A stretch of DNA of 64,000 bases from Gonatopus flavifemur (Eukaryota > Arthropoda > Insecta > Hymenoptera > Dryinidae): the NCBI GenBank assembly GCA_018340375.1, contig JAFFJZ010000004.1:46974001-47038000 (forward strand). The letters are read 5' to 3'. The first letter of the stretch is position 1, and each line of letters starts with the position of its first letter. Positions 33,720 to 46,695 of the stretch are shown piece by piece. Under the pieces are notes generated by a model. The model searched no databases. It was given only the letters and a program-made list of their open reading frames with translations, and was not told the DNA's origin. Made by a program: the position numbers and the translations under genes.

Positions 33720-35990
33720 ATTCATTCATTCATATACGGGTTGAACCCATTAGTGTACCAAGTAAAATACGAAAGAAAACAAAAAACAAAGAATAATTAA
33801 TACGTACAATTAGAATAGGAAGAAAGAGGACATCCAGAAACTTCACAATAAAATAGATAAAATTAGTTATTTATAAACCGGGAGCATGCTCTCCGAAACT
33901 CATTGACAGAGTGAGCAAAGAAATCTATCTTAATACTATGAGTATTTACATAGACACAAATGCGAGTCAAATGGTCACTGTGACCAAATCTAGACTGATA
34001 CATTATAGTTTTAGATAACTGATGAGATCTAAGACATCTGTTAGGAACATTGAAATTGATAAGGCTGCGAACTTCAACATTATCGATAATTCCATTTAAA
34101 ATTTTATACAGAAAAAATAAATCATCGAACAACCTTTATGATTCAAGTGTCGAGATATTGAGTCTGCGCATAATAGCAGGATAATCATGAGAATTTGGGT
34201 TCATAGGACAACCAATCCGATAAGCTGCAAAGCGCAAGAATCTATGTTGAACCCTTTTCAACAAGGTCGAGTCTTTGATAAGATAGGGAGACCAAATTTG
34301 GGATGCATACTCCAAATGAGGCCTCACTAAGGAGAAGTGAAGTGTACGTAACGCTCTCAGGTTATTAAATTCACTGCCAAATCTTTGGATGAGGCCTAGA
34401 GTTTTCAACGCTTTACCTACTATCAAGTGATAGTGATGAGAGAAGCCAAAGTTACTATAAAAAAATACCCCCCAATCACGTACCAAGTGACAGGGAGACA
34501 ATAACTCGTTAGAGAGAGTGTAAGGAAAGAGAATTCTGTTATTACTCCTAGCGAATCTCATCACTTGGCACTTAGATATGTTGAGCTTCATATTATTAGT
34601 CTCACACCACTTCTCAGGTCTATACAGGTACGATTACAATTGTTGAGCTTCCTCTAAGGTCATTATGCGCATAAACATTTTAAGATCGTCAGCAAAAAGT
34701 AAGTGACGACAATACCGAAAAGCTTTGCTGATGTCGTTTATGAATACAAGAAATAAAAGAGGACCCAAATGAGAACCCTGAGGTAATCCGGATGTTACAA
34801 CAAAAGAATCAGATAGAAAGTTACGAACACGTACACGCTGAGAGCGTTCAGACAAGTAACTACGGAGCCACGATGAGAAGTTATCCCGAATTCCCATATT
34901 TAACAATTAGCTCAAAAGTATACTGTGGTCTACGGTGTCAAACGCCTTGGAAAAATCGGTAAAAACTGTGTCGACTTGAATGTTGGATTCAAGTGAAGTA
35001 GAGATAAAATTACTGAACACAGATAAATTTGAGATCGTTGATCTACCAGAGATAAAGCCATGTTGACAGTCAGGAATAACATTAGAAAAGAATGGCTTGA
35101 TCAATGTAGTGATCAAATCTTCAAAAATCTTGGGTATAACATTTAAAATACTTATCGGCTGGTAATTCTTAATATCTGATCTATTACTAGATTTAGGAAC
35201 GGGAGTGATTATACTAGATTTCCAAATTGCTGGAAATTCACCGGTTGACAGAGACTGATTAAAAATGAGCCATAATGGACGACATAAGATGAACTTACAA
35301 GACTTCAAGAGAATCGGATGAATACTGTCATCACCTGGGCCGATATTAACATTCAGAGACTCAATTTTAGTAAAAATATCACTTATACTGACAGTTATAT
35401 CTGGCAGATCGACATTGACATCGGTCGGAGAATCTGTGAGCTGAGGTGTATGAGTCGTGTAAACTGACTTGAAATGAAGGGCAAACAGATTAGCAATATC
35501 ATCACCAGTATGAGCAGACAGATTATCCAACGTCAATTCTGAGGGTATACCACTTGACTTACCTTTACTATTTACAAAATTTCAGAAGACTTTAATGTTA
35601 CCCGATAAAGAATCTTGAACTCGATTACAATAATCCGCATAACATTTACGAGCAAGAAACTTACATTTCGACCGTAAACCACAAAAAACAAGGTAGTCCT
35701 CGCGAAAATTAGAATTTTTGAATTTTCTATGAGCTCATTCTTTCTGCTCGATAAACTTGATCAATGCAGATGAAAACCAACTGGGAAAGCTGTTATCTCT
35801 CATACGAGAACGTGGTACGAATGAATCAATTGCATAATGTAACTGAGAATAGAGAAATTTAACTGATTTGTTCAGATCAAGTTGGGAGAGTTCAGCATCC
35901 CAATTAATCTGATTGAAATATCGACACATGCTCCTGAAGTCGGAATGTTTATAGTCATAGCTGAATACAGAAATGTTATGTTCTGGTCAG
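33720..35990 (-). pseudogene. LINE reverse transcriptase, jockey/CR1-like, 5'-truncated
   Basis: A non-LTR retrotransposon ORF2 tail on the minus strand. It starts with DYKHSDFRSMCRYFNQINWD (about 35985). The RT domain gives PVPKSSNRSDIKNYQPIS, FTDFSKAFDTVDHSIL, SGLPQGSHLGPLLFLVF and the catalytic FADDLKMF (about 34690). The C-terminal domain follows (QRVQHRFLRFAAYR type). Stops and frameshifts lie at about 35536-35735, 34907, 34620 and 34135, so it is dead. The 3' end carries a short ATGAATGA-type run (33720-33732), as in CR1/jockey-like tails. The exact clade is uncertain. Confidence 0.88.
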
Positions 35991-36588
35991 TATAAATGAT
36001 TCCAAAAATGTTATGTTTCACCAGAAAAATTTTTTTCTGTACCCCCATGTGGAAAAGATGTCCAAAACTGTATACAATTGTATACAATTTGCATACAATT
36101 GTACACAATTTGCATACAATTGTATATGACTTGTAAACAAATTGGGTACAATTCAGGGTTGCGACAAATCCATAAAGTTGGAATTCCCTGACTTTTCCCT
36201 GACTTTCCCTGACTAAGACAACTGTTTTCCCTGACTCTTTTTGGGACCACCTACGCACAATGATTACTGACGTTTAAATGGTGCACTGATGATAATGTCA
36301 TGTCAGTGAAGAGCTGTCAATCCTGTAAAATATCTACCGTTGTATTTGCTGAACTATATCGCAAGTAGAATATGTAATTATATGTTGAAAAGATAAACCT
36401 TCGATTACAAATGATAATTTCTGCAGCTTGATGAAAATATTTGTTTGATATTCGAAGAATTGAAAATACAATTCAATCTGTAATAAAGGTATGCTAATTG
36501 ATGAAAACAAAATTTGCACGAAAGTTTACTGTTCGTTATTATATTCGTGGATTCCATAAACGTTTACATATTCAATCCAATAACTTCA

Positions 36589-36773
36589 CACTGTAAAAAA
36601 ATTGAGTTTTCTATACAGACATTTCTCTTAATGGGGTTCAAACAAAATTTGGAGAAAATCAAACATTTTTGTTGGTTGCCCAAAACTTTTGATTTCCTCC
36701 AAATTTTGTTTGAAAATCCACCAAAGGAAATGTTTGTGTACAAAACTGTCAAATTTTTTTGTGAACACAGAAA
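36589..36773. mobile_element. MITE, 185 bp, hairpin
   Basis: CACTGTAAAAAAATTGAGTT faces, reversed, CACAAAAAAATTTGACAGTT. The arms share CAAACAAAATTTGGAG and GAAATCAAA. Confidence 0.7.
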
Positions 36774-36852
36774 GAGTTTTACTAGAATCTATGATGGTCA
36801 CAAATAATTCCCGCGGTAGTAGATTTGACTAAAGTTTCAATATTCATTGAAA

Positions 36853-37071
36853 CCAAGCAGCACAGCTACGTACATAGAAAATTCATAGAATATTCTTATT
36901 ACGTGCATTTGGTACAGCTGAATACGTTTCGAGTATCTTCATAGCACGTCAACGAAAATGAACGTTCTATGAACGTGCCACATAATGTTTTTGGCTGCAC
37001 CAAATGAATATACCTGAATATAGCCAGATGGCATATCGACAGTACTTTACCAGCATTTTCGTGCTACTTGG
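36853..37071. mobile_element. MITE, 219 bp, CCAAGCAGCAC ends
   Basis: CCAAGCAGCAC at the left, with CCAAGTAGCAC reversed at the right. Inside are ACGTTC and CATTTGGT/ACCAAATG pairs. The target duplication is not clear. Confidence 0.6.
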
Positions 37072-37654
37072 GTATTAACAGAAAATTTTATTAGACCTCT
37101 ATTTTAGCACACTTGTTAGTGAATCCTATTCAATATTTCCTCCTGTGCATGTGAAAATTTACCAGTAGTGCACGCGGAGAAAATCGCGGCTCGGAAATAA
37201 AGTAAATTTTAGAAAAACCTAAACATATTTCTTAGTTTTTTTAATAAAGTTAGAACAGTTTCCATTTTTGTGGATTTTTCCTCAACAAAATTGATGAATA
37301 GCAAGCGAATATTAAAATTCCACGCTCGATTTTTGGAAAGTTCAAATATTCGTTCAACTTTTGTCATGAGTTAATAAATTTTCATTTCTTATTAGTAAAA
37401 TTTAAGGAAAATCCGAACCTTTTTGTGTCTATCCAAAAACTACGAATTAATCTTAGATTTTCTTAAAAATCAGTATATTTCCCACACGGAGAAAAAAACT
37501 AACAATAATATTGCTGAATTAACAATAAAACGTTTATATATCAACCCACAATGAATATCGTGAAAATATGACCGTCACTATTGCTAAACTGCCAACAATA
37601 TTATATTGTCAAAATTATGAACAATTCGAATATTCAATTTTGCAATATACTATA

Positions 37655-40143
37655 CACTGAGAAAAAAAATTCTTTGAATCGATGAAATGAATTTCATTGA
37701 GTCCGAATTCATTGCATTAAATGAATATCTTTTTGTCTCTATAATCATTTTATAACCACATAAATTCGTTTGATTCGTACTAACAAACCATCTCATTGAA
37801 ATTTATTTTCTGAAATGAAAGAATCATTTTATGGACTGAATAAATAATTATTGTTATCAATACCATCTTTTATTCGAATTATAATTCCCACATGAAGCAT
37901 TCCAACGTGGAAATCAATGAAACTCTTCTTCAATTTCATAACTTAGAGTTTCCAATGGAAAATGAACGGTATTGTACCTAAAATATGATTTCTTAAAAAT
38001 CAAGTATTCGGTATAATGATTCATTTCTTCACCAGGATGATTGTTTGTTCTAAGTGAAAATATATTTCATAAAATGAATAGCCATGGTTTACAAATGATG
38101 AACTATTTCCATCACTACAAAATAATGCTAGATTAGGCTCATGGAATAATTATTATATTCAAGAACATGAACAATATGGAACCGAAAATGCTGTTATTTA
38201 TCAACCGGTATAATCTAGAGTATAACAATCTCATTCATTTCAATGAAAGTAGTTTTTCTACACGATTAAATCAAATTATATACTCAATAGTTTTGAATTT
38301 TGATTCCAAGAGATTTGTCGTTTGGACGGAAAACTGAGTTTATGATCACAATCAAATACGTTTTTAGTTCAAATTTTAAAGTAATTGTTTTAATGTGAGC
38401 TATTTCATGGAATAGGCTTGATATGAACGATGATAGTTTGGATGATTTTTAACTCAATGAAATAAGGCTTCATAATCCATGATTTCAGAATTCCATTCCA
38501 ACAACCATTTCTTCTAAGGAATACATTTTGTTCCTTCATAATGAGGAAAATGATTAATCAAAATCAATAGGATGATTGTATCGAGTGTCATGACATGAAT
38601 GAATCAGTTCATTCGAAATAATGATCATTTAATTTATTTTGAAAAATTATTCTATCCAAATAAATAAAGGAAGCCAATACAATTAGGATGAATTAGGTAA
38701 ATGTATTTCATTGATTTCCAATTTATTTTGTTGAATGAATATATTTTCAAAATCGCAAGAAACGTCCACAAATTATATCACGCTTGTCTCTGCTTTCTTC
38801 TGTATCTCGTTCACCATATCTGAAGTGGATGCGACAAAAAACGAAGCAAAGAAAACCGTCATATGATTTATGGATGATGCCAAAACTATTTTATACCGAC
38901 AAAATAAGGCTATCTTATTTATGCCAATAAATTACCTGATTAAAAATTCTCATTTATAGTTGAAAAAGGATTTTATTGATCGCAAAATTGATTATTTTTG
39001 TCAATACTATCTTTGAAGTAAAAAAAATTGAATACATGCGGAAAAATTCCAGAGAGTTTTTTGCAAAGAAAGGGTTCATCGAGTCCATTGAATCGATAGA
39101 TCGATCGAATGCGATGAATTCATTGGAATGAAGAAATATGTTTTTGAAACAAAGGTGTGTTCAATTCACTCCGACAAATTGCGATCAGTTTTCAGAAGAT
39201 GGCAATGTTTTCTCACAAGATATCTTTCTGCAGTACAGTTTGTATATAAAGAGCTAATTCACCCTGAACCTATAGTGAGTAATGTTTCGTCCAAATAAAT
39301 ATTCCTTCCAGATTACAGCATTGAACATCATCAGCGGATAAAACTTCATCGCATAGGAGGAAAGCAGTTTCTTCGGACTCCTCTAACACAATAATCATCC
39401 GATCGAATAATCCAATTGTTTCAAATAAATTACAGATCACAAGAACTAGAAAGGCACCCCCGCCCTTGTACAGCTGCCCTGATTCCTTTTTATTTTGAAA
39501 ATTTTTTAAAACATCATTCATCCAATCAAAACACAATTCATTGATTTGAAGAAAGATATATTAATATAAATAGCTTTTCTGAATGTTTTGAAGATCTTTT
39601 GGATTGAGCTGATTTTACAACAACTTTGTTACCAATAACTGATTTCATACATTCTATAAAATAGACTTTTTAGATTGGAAAAAATATTCATTGTCTCAAA
39701 TATTTATTTATTCGAACCAAATTTTGATTTTATACTCATAATGGAATTTCACTTCAAATTTTAGAAATCTTCATATCATTTGAATTGATATTGTCCTCTT
39801 CTAAAAATTGTTATATTCAAATAATGACATATTCTATTGAAAGGAAAATGTATCATTTTGGCACTACAATTGGGTGTATAAGTGTTATGAATGGCTTCTG
39901 TCTATCAAATGCATAATTCATTGAATCATATAGTATTTCTTTGATTCTAAAATCAAAATTCTTCATGCAATGATTTTTTTATCAATTCTAAGTATCTCAT
40001 ATTTCAGTCAATGATCCTACCACTTCTGCGTGAATCATATATTACATGAAGTTGATGCAATAACTCCACAGATACCATTGGATGAATCCATTTCTTAAAC
40101 TCAAAGAAAAATTCATTGATTCAAAGCATTTTTCTCCTCAGTG
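37655..40143. mobile_element. TA-flanked CACTGAG element, 2.5 kb, non-coding
   Basis: CACTGAGAAAAAAAATTC to, reversed, CACTGAGGAGAAAAATGC, flanked by TA (37653-37654, 40144-40145). The terminal arms share TTTGAATC(G/A)ATGAA. The body is A+T-rich with many ATGAAT/ATTCAT motifs and no credible protein. It is a large relative of the 242-bp MITE at 7478. Confidence 0.75.
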
Positions 40144-40289
40144 TAGTTACATACAAAATTTGTATTCATATATTCAAAAAAATATCACTTTTGGCCGAGG
40201 AAAAAAATTTTTCGTCCTAATTTATCTTCACGAACATTCTATTACGATTTGTGCTAATCCATTTGTGAAGAAAAGGCGATTTCGAGTTC

Positions 40290-40390
40290 CAATGTTGCGA
40301 AGTTGTCTTAGCAAGATTCGAACCCGGGTCCTCCGAGTAGGAATCAAAGCCTTTGTCACATCAGCTGATCTCCAAGATGACAATTGAGTA
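40290..40390 (-). repeat. tRNA-like SINE head
   Basis: On the minus strand GACCCGGGTTCGAATCTTGC is a strong B box, and GATCAGCTGATGTGACAAAG upstream fits a weak A box. It lies between two MITE pieces, so a SINE insertion is likely. Confidence 0.45.
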
Positions 40391-41629
40391 CTCAAATTGC
40401 CATATGTTGTAATCCTCGACTATGTTTAGAGTTTACGATGAGAATACATTCAAGAGAAACATAAAATTGTGCATATTGAATGGACGAATTAGGATTTAAA
40501 TCACAGGAATTTTTTCAAAAACGAATAAAACTTTTCAATCTTGTTTTTTTTTGCAATTAAACGCATGTAAAATTTGTTGCTCAATCAAAAATTGGAATTA
40601 ATTCTTGTGTTTGTGAATTCAAGAAAAACTTGATCAAAAAAGGGTTAGCAGAAAAATGTATATCACTTGGATATCATTTTTAACCACCTCCCGTAATGGT
40701 TTATAATTAATTTCTCAAGGGAATTATTATATTGTGTTATATGTTCAAAATATATAGCTGGTTCGACAATGAATGGATTTTGTTACGACAATTTGTTTTG
40801 TTAATTCAGTGATACTCATTGTTCTCGCTGCTTAATTTTGTTTCGTCAAATCAGCAATATGTATTAGAGTTGGAATGGCAACTCATATTGTCATTTTAAC
40901 CAGTGATTTTCAGCAATACAATTCTTGTTACTGAAACAATGTGCTGTTGCTGTAAGAGCAACAAATTATTGTATAACCAGCAATGAAATGTTAACAATTC
41001 TTATATTGCTGGTTCTACCATACACATTTTTTTCCGTGCAGCGACATTGTTCTCCGTAAAATACGGAAAAATTTCAGTACAACAGAGATTTCCCTGTACG
41101 TGGACGGAAAAATTCATTATGAACCGAAATTTTCCAGTTCCATGGTACCGGAAAATTACAATTTTTTTTGACAGTGTACAACGGATGTACTCAGAAGAAA
41201 GCTAGCGTACTTAGATGGATAATAATTGATATAGAAATAATATATATAATAAAATAATACAAGAAAAATATAATTCGGTCGGGTAATTGAGAAATAGAAT
41301 ACTGTACAGACCTATGACTGATTGAAAGTATATTTTTTGTCAGATGGATGAATTGAATCTTCAATTATACAGCCAGGATGCATATCTGGAGTGTTCGTAT
41401 GAACGTACTGGTGAAAATATTGGGAACAAAAGACATACCTTACAAAAATTTGGTTATTTAACAAATTTCATTTTTGGGCGTAAATCTTGGAGCGGAATTC
41501 CCTGACCTTGCAATGATTTTCCCTGACCATTTTTCAATTCCCTGACTTTTCCCTGATTTCCCTGACTTTCCTGACCTGTCGCAACCCTGCAATTGTATAC
41601 ATTTTTTGACATTTTTTCCACATTGGCTT

Positions 41630-42081
41630 CAAGACATAATAAATAAGTGTAAGAAAAATTCATGAACTTCACCTTATCTTTCAATCACTTGATGAGAACC
41701 CTGATAATAACTCATTATACTTCAAGTCACGAATCAAATTAAAATTCTCATGAGCGGAGTCAAATTGTTCCGAACATATTGTTACAGGCGGAAGCATGTG
41801 AGCATATTTTTGACACCGTATTTTGAACACGTGTTGAACAAAGTATCTACACAGAGAAAAGTATACGGTAACGATTACTAAAGAGAATAGTAATTCAGTG
41901 AAACATATCTAAAAATTGTGATAAATACTATTCAAAATTGGAGTAAGTACAATAAACTGTTCACGTTACCATGGAATCCATAGTTAACATAAAAATGATT
42001 ACCAAATCGTGATATCACTCAATTTCAATTCGAAAGTTGCGATGGAAACCAAGTTAAATGGTTATCAATCCTATACAATTT
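41630..42081. repeat. spacer plus MITE (CACAGAGAAAAG type)
   Basis: From about 41851, CACAGAGAAAAGTATACGG and GGTAACGATTACTA match the start of the MITE at 58605-59123. Its right part near 42057-42081 (ATGGTTATCAATCC) also matches. The third foldback element begins directly after it. 41630-41850 shows nothing recognizable. Confidence 0.55.
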
Positions 42082-44453
42082 ACCTGTATGAAGTTAGCCC
42101 CCGAAGTGGAAAAAAAAAATTTTTTTTTATGGCATCCGGAAGAACATCGTTAGTACCTGATTGTACCACAAAGAATTTCGTTTGTACCTCAAAAATAAAA
42201 AACTTGCAAGAATTTAAAAAAATGGGTTGCCCCCGACTTTCACCGATTTTAATGAATAATAGCTCATTTGAAAGGTCGTGGAACGTAGATGATTGTACCA
42301 TCAAGAATTTTCCGAAAAAGTCAAGGAGGGGGAGTTACAAGCAAATAACTGATTTTACATGAGAAAAAAATTTTTTTTCGAACTTGAGACGATCATACAG
42401 AACCGCCCTGACTAGGGCAACTTTCATATGTATGAATTATTGTTCGGGGACCTCCCGAGAATATTCCCTGCAAGTTTCATCGTTTGTACCTCCTTGGTTC
42501 GGAAGTTATAAGCCCTGGAATACATGAAAGTCAGAATTTTCGAACTTTGAAAAATCATACAGAATTGCCCCTGACTGGGGCAAGTTTGATATGCATAAAT
42601 TATTGTTTGGTAACCTCCCGAGAATATTCCCTGCAAGTTTCATCGTTTGTACCTCCTTGGTTCGGAAGTTATAGTTCTTAGAATATATGAAAGTCAGAAT
42701 TTTCGAACTTTGAACAATCATACAGAATTGCCCCTGACTGGGGCAACTTTCATATGCATGAATCATTGTTCGGGGACCTCCCGAGAATATTCCCTACAAG
42801 TTTCATCGTTCGTCCCTCCTTGGTTCGGGAGTTATAAGCCTTGGAATATATAGGAGTCAGAATTTCCGAACTTTGAAAAATCATACAGAATTGCCCCTGA
42901 CTGGAGCAACTTTTATATGCATAAATTGTTGTTCGGTAACCTCCCGAGAATATTCCCTGCAAGTTTCATCGTTTGTACCTCCTTGGTTCGGGAGTTATAA
43001 GTCTTGGAATACATAAAAGTCAGAATTTTCGAACTTTGAAAAATGATACAGAATTGCCCCTGACTGGGGCAACTTTTATATGCATGAATTGATGTTCGGG
43101 GACCTCCCGAGAATATTCCCTGCGAGTTTCATCGTTTGTACCTCCTTGGTTCGGAAGTTATAAGCCGTGGAATACATAAAAGTCAGAATTTTCGAACTTT
43201 GAAAAATCATACACAATTGCGCCTGACTGGGGCAAGTTTTTTATGCATGAAGTATTGTTCAAGGACCTTCTCAAAATATTCCTCCCAAGTTCCATTATTT
43301 GTAGCTCCTCGAATCAGTAGTTAAGACTCTTGACATATAGGAAAATGTGAACTCTAGACATTCAAAGAATCATACAGATTTTACTGTTGAACATTGTATT
43401 TCTCTTTACATTTTTCGTTCTCTTATCTTCTTCACTAACCCCTCCAAAACCAACTTCTTCATTTGGAGGTTCCTTTTCTCCTTCCGTTGCACATGGCGCC
43501 CTTTCTGAATCTCGCACATCTACAACAATCACACTTTCTCTCGGCATTCGCGTTCGAGACAGTGTTAGCAAAACTTCGTCCATCAAGATTCCAGCATTCC
43601 GTTATTCTCCTCACACATCACCTCTCATTCCCGGAGATATATTCATTCACCCTATTGAACCGACTGCGTTGGAATCGAAAAGTCTTATGTGATTCGAATG
43701 ATGACCTCTCCGTAATCAGTTCCCGTAGTTGGAATACTCCTATCGCATTCCCAATCGAAGCGATCTCCTCTCTCTTCAAACTGAAAACTGTTCGTAAGAC
43801 AATCTCCCACTTCTCCATTCCCATCCTCCGTGATGCACTGGCCACATGACCCGTAATCGTCGTATGGCGCTCTCCTTGAAATCAGGTTTTGCGTAAGGGT
43901 ACTCCTGTCAAGCTTCGGAACAAATCACCCCCCCTCCCCACCCAATTCCCCTTTTCGTTGATGAAACGTAGGTACATGAATTGTGATTGTTGAATGGCGT
44001 CTCCTCCGAAGTCAGATTGCGCTCTCGGGATGCCTTTGTTATGCTTTGAAATCAAGTCACCCCCCCCCCCCCTAATTCTCCGCCTTCGTGATAAAATGGG
44101 CATATGACCTATGATTCTTGAATGGCGCCCGCCCCGGAATCGGATTCCGCAGTCAAAATTATTCCATCCCCCTTTAAAACGGAAATATCGCCCCTAACTT
44201 TTTTCCCTGGGGGTGAAATCAAAAATCCTCATCGGTACAAACATCTACGCGTCATCCTCTTTCCAATGAGCCCAAGATCATTGAAATCGGAAAAAGTCGC
44301 CGGCAAACTTTTTTTCCAACCCCCTATAACTTATTTTCCTTTAGGGTACAAACAAAAGTCGTTACGGTACATTGGGGTACAAACGATGGACTACATTTTG
44401 GCATGGAAAAAAAAATTTTTCCTCAAAGTCGCCGGCTAAGTTCACAGGGGTGT
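42082..44453. mobile_element. Foldback-like element family 3
   Basis: The left ACCTGTATGAAGTTAGCCCC and the right end (reversed, ACCCCTGTGAACTTAGCCGG) are diverged forms of the family 2 end. 42360-43270 is an array of ~165-bp monomers with TTCATCGTTTGTACCTCC and CTCCCGAGAATATTCCCTG. 43850-44120 holds ~130-bp units with AATGGCGCC-like motifs and long C runs. The arms are not symmetric now, so one arm may be lost. No target duplication found. No transposase; frames such as 43387-43849 are unsupported. Confidence 0.6.
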
Positions 44454-44459
44454 CTCCTG

Positions 44460-45125
44460 CGGCCTTCAGGAATCAATATCCAATGCTGTAATTTCGAGGA
44501 AGTTACTATTCTTCAAACACTAAATTCCATCGCAACAAGGAAAAAAATTCAAAAATAAAAAAAAATTAATTTTGCTTTCTCAAAATGTTTCCAAATATTG
44601 AGCAACTCTTTAGGAATTTTTCTTAAGCTGATCTTGGGAGAGAACTTTTGAAACATGAAACACTTACATATTTCCATAAGAGACAGGTAAACAAAGAATG
44701 TTCGATTTTCTTGCGTGACTCATATATAACATATATATCAGTGGCAGGAAATCCTGTAAACCAGCTTATTACCTGTACGTTACATGATTGTGACATATGG
44801 AATATATCCTCCAAATTCATTCACAATTGTAATATTGTTCCTCGTATCGTCACGTGAATCAGTTGGAAATCCTGACGGCATTTGATTACCGTGTTAGGTA
44901 ATTTCCATTTTACGTTTCGTAATCTCGATGTAACATTCATGCAACCGTTTTCTTCGGATTGTAGTCCCAACGTCATCCCCTGCACATCTGTTTGCATTTT
45001 GTATTGCGTCAATATGCCTTTGATCATCATATTCTTCCACCGAATTTCGCTGGAATTCAATATTTCAATCCTCAAACTTGAAATATTAAATATCTCAGCA
45101 ACCAATGAACGAATTCAATTCTTTC
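44460..45125. other. unassigned spacer
   Basis: Mixed A+T-rich sequence with several overlapping short frames on both strands, none with family features. Confidence 0.4.
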
Positions 45126-45367
45126 CAGCGCATATAGAGAGCGACAAAAAAGCGACAAATTCCTATGCAATTCTTTTTTTTTTCTTATCCCTCTGAACCG
45201 AGATTGTGCTAGCGGAACAGTTCCGCTAGCACAACCTTCATTATTTCGGAATCGCGAAGAGCGACAAATTCAGGATTGGTGTTACAAATTAGCGACAAAT
45301 TAGCGACAAATTCCTATATAGGTTTTTTTCGATTTGGCTCATTTGGTTGTTCCAGCGTCACGGACGT
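45126..45367. repeat. solo foldback terminal domain
   Basis: Repeated AGCGACAAATT motifs, a perfect hairpin at 45205-45235 (15-bp arms, TTGTGCTAGCGGAAC, 1-base loop), and an end reading GTCACGGACGT, close to the FB-A/FB-B terminus. It looks like the outer domain of one foldback arm left after loss of the rest. Confidence 0.65.
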
Positions 45368-46138
45368 GGAGTGAGCCATACACCATTGGATTCCTCGTAC
45401 AATTTCCTATGAGAATTGATGCATCTCATTCTTTCAATCGAACGAGAACCCTGCAGCCGATGGAAGAATTTGCATAATCTCGATTATTCCGTCAAATACC
45501 AACCAACGCGTTACGTGGAAAATCAAGAACCTGGCAGCGTACCGGAATGAGCCGTATGTCATTGGATCCTGCAGACAATTCCTCATAAGAATCCATAGAT
45601 TTTACTCCAAGAATCGGACGTCGACTTGTCTTCAAATAACGAAATTCATGCAAATTGTGTGCAAATTGACAAAAATCTCGCGTTCTTTCGACGAAAACTG
45701 CATGAAAACGGCCGCGTACCGGAATGAGTCGTACACTATTGCATTCCTTGGACAATTTCCCTTAGGAATTGATGAATTTCAATCCCTGACTCGGACGACA
45801 TCCTATCATGAGATAACAAAATTCACCGAAATCATGTAGAAGTTGTTAGAAATGTCGCTTCTTATTGACAAAAAACCCACGAAAACGGCCGCGTACCAAA
45901 ATGAATCATATACCATCGGATTCATCAGACAAAATCCTATAAGAATTGATGCATTTTATCCTCCGAATCAGACGTCGTCTCATCATTAGGTGATGAAATT
46001 CGTTAGAACCAATATATAACTCCTCGTTTCTCTGCAAAAAAATCTTATGAAAACGACCTCGTATCGTGAAAAATCTTTCATTTTCGAATTCCTCTTCTCA
46101 AATACTACAAATTCATATCTCTAGATATTATCATTATC
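45368..46138 (-). repeat. ~178-bp tandem array (copy 2)
   Basis: The inverse of 5216-5880, marked by GGCCGCGTACCGGAATGAG near 45536, 45708 and 45888. It lies between the solo foldback end and a mariner fragment. Confidence 0.8.
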
Positions 46139-46595
46139 TCATTCTAGCATGTATTTATGGAGAAAATATCCGAATAGTTCGGTCGTTTTGTTCAGGTACA
46201 GTCCCAGCCAAAACATAACCCCTGCGGCCGACAGCTTCCACTTCATCTTTGAAGTCTTTGTACCACTCATGAACATTTTTCTGCGACATGTTAGAAGCAC
46301 CAAAGGCCCTCCGCAACATCCGCAAAGTTTTCGCAGCCGAAATTTCATCCCGCAAACAAAATTTGATTGCACTTTCCTGCTCAATTAAATCAGACATTGT
46401 AAAAATCGAAAAATGCACTCTTGGTCGTTTGGTAAACACAAGCGTAAATGTATTACTGATAATGACATTAACATGAAATTTGGCACAGATGTCATCAACA
46501 GTCCTGCCAACTTAAAAAAAAAAGAACTGGCCTGAAATGTCAAGCCCGCGAAGTTCAAGTTAAAAATTCACCTTACTTTTTGCCCACAGTAGTAT
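46139..46595 (-). pseudogene. mariner 5' fragment
   Basis: On the minus strand a 5' stretch (GGCAAAAAGTAAGGTGAAT) looks like a mariner terminal repeat with its leader. It is followed by MSDLIEQESAIKFCLRDEIS and NVHEWYKDFKDEVEAV, the mariner N-terminal HTH. The catalytic part is missing and replaced by the end of another reading frame, so it is an internally deleted copy. The same scrap is at 5104-5215. Confidence 0.75.
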
Positions 46596-46695
46596 TAACA
46601 TAAACTCACAATGAAAACTGTTCACTCTTTATAAGTTTTTTTTTTATGTCCAAAGCAACCAAACCATACCTAAACCATTATAATGGTTCCACATA

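Larger units (their letters stand above)
37485..41038. mobile_element. CACGGA element with AACAATA repeats, interrupted
   Basis: The left end CACGGAGAAAAAAACTAAC and the right end (reversed, CACGGAAAAAAATGTG). The first and last ~250 bp hold AACAATATTGCTG/CAGCAATAT motifs. The middle is occupied by the 37655-40143 element and by a tRNA-like stretch near 40.3 kb. Confidence 0.55.
36154..41589. mobile_element. hAT-like element, non-coding, 5.4 kb
   Basis: Ends CAGGGTTGCGACA and its exact reverse complement (13 bp). Close to both ends are clusters of TTCCCTGAC repeats. No transposase is found; the inside is filled with other MITEs. The 8-bp duplication is not clear because the target is itself an ACAATTGTA repeat (left GTACAATT, right CAATTGTA). 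Confidence 0.6.
36044..41628. mobile_element. GTATACAA MITE split by a hAT element
   Basis: The left piece CCCCCATGTGGAAAAGATG with GTATACAATTG repeats (36044-36153) faces the right piece 41590-41628 (reversed, CCAATGTGGAAAAAATGTC). Together they form one small MITE of the 32370 family, opened by the hAT-like insertion. Confidence 0.65.

Noticed and set aside
36146..41597. 8-bp duplication around the CAGGGTTGCGACA element
   Set aside because: GTACAATT and CAATTGTA do not match in register; the target is a repeat, so no duplication can be claimed.
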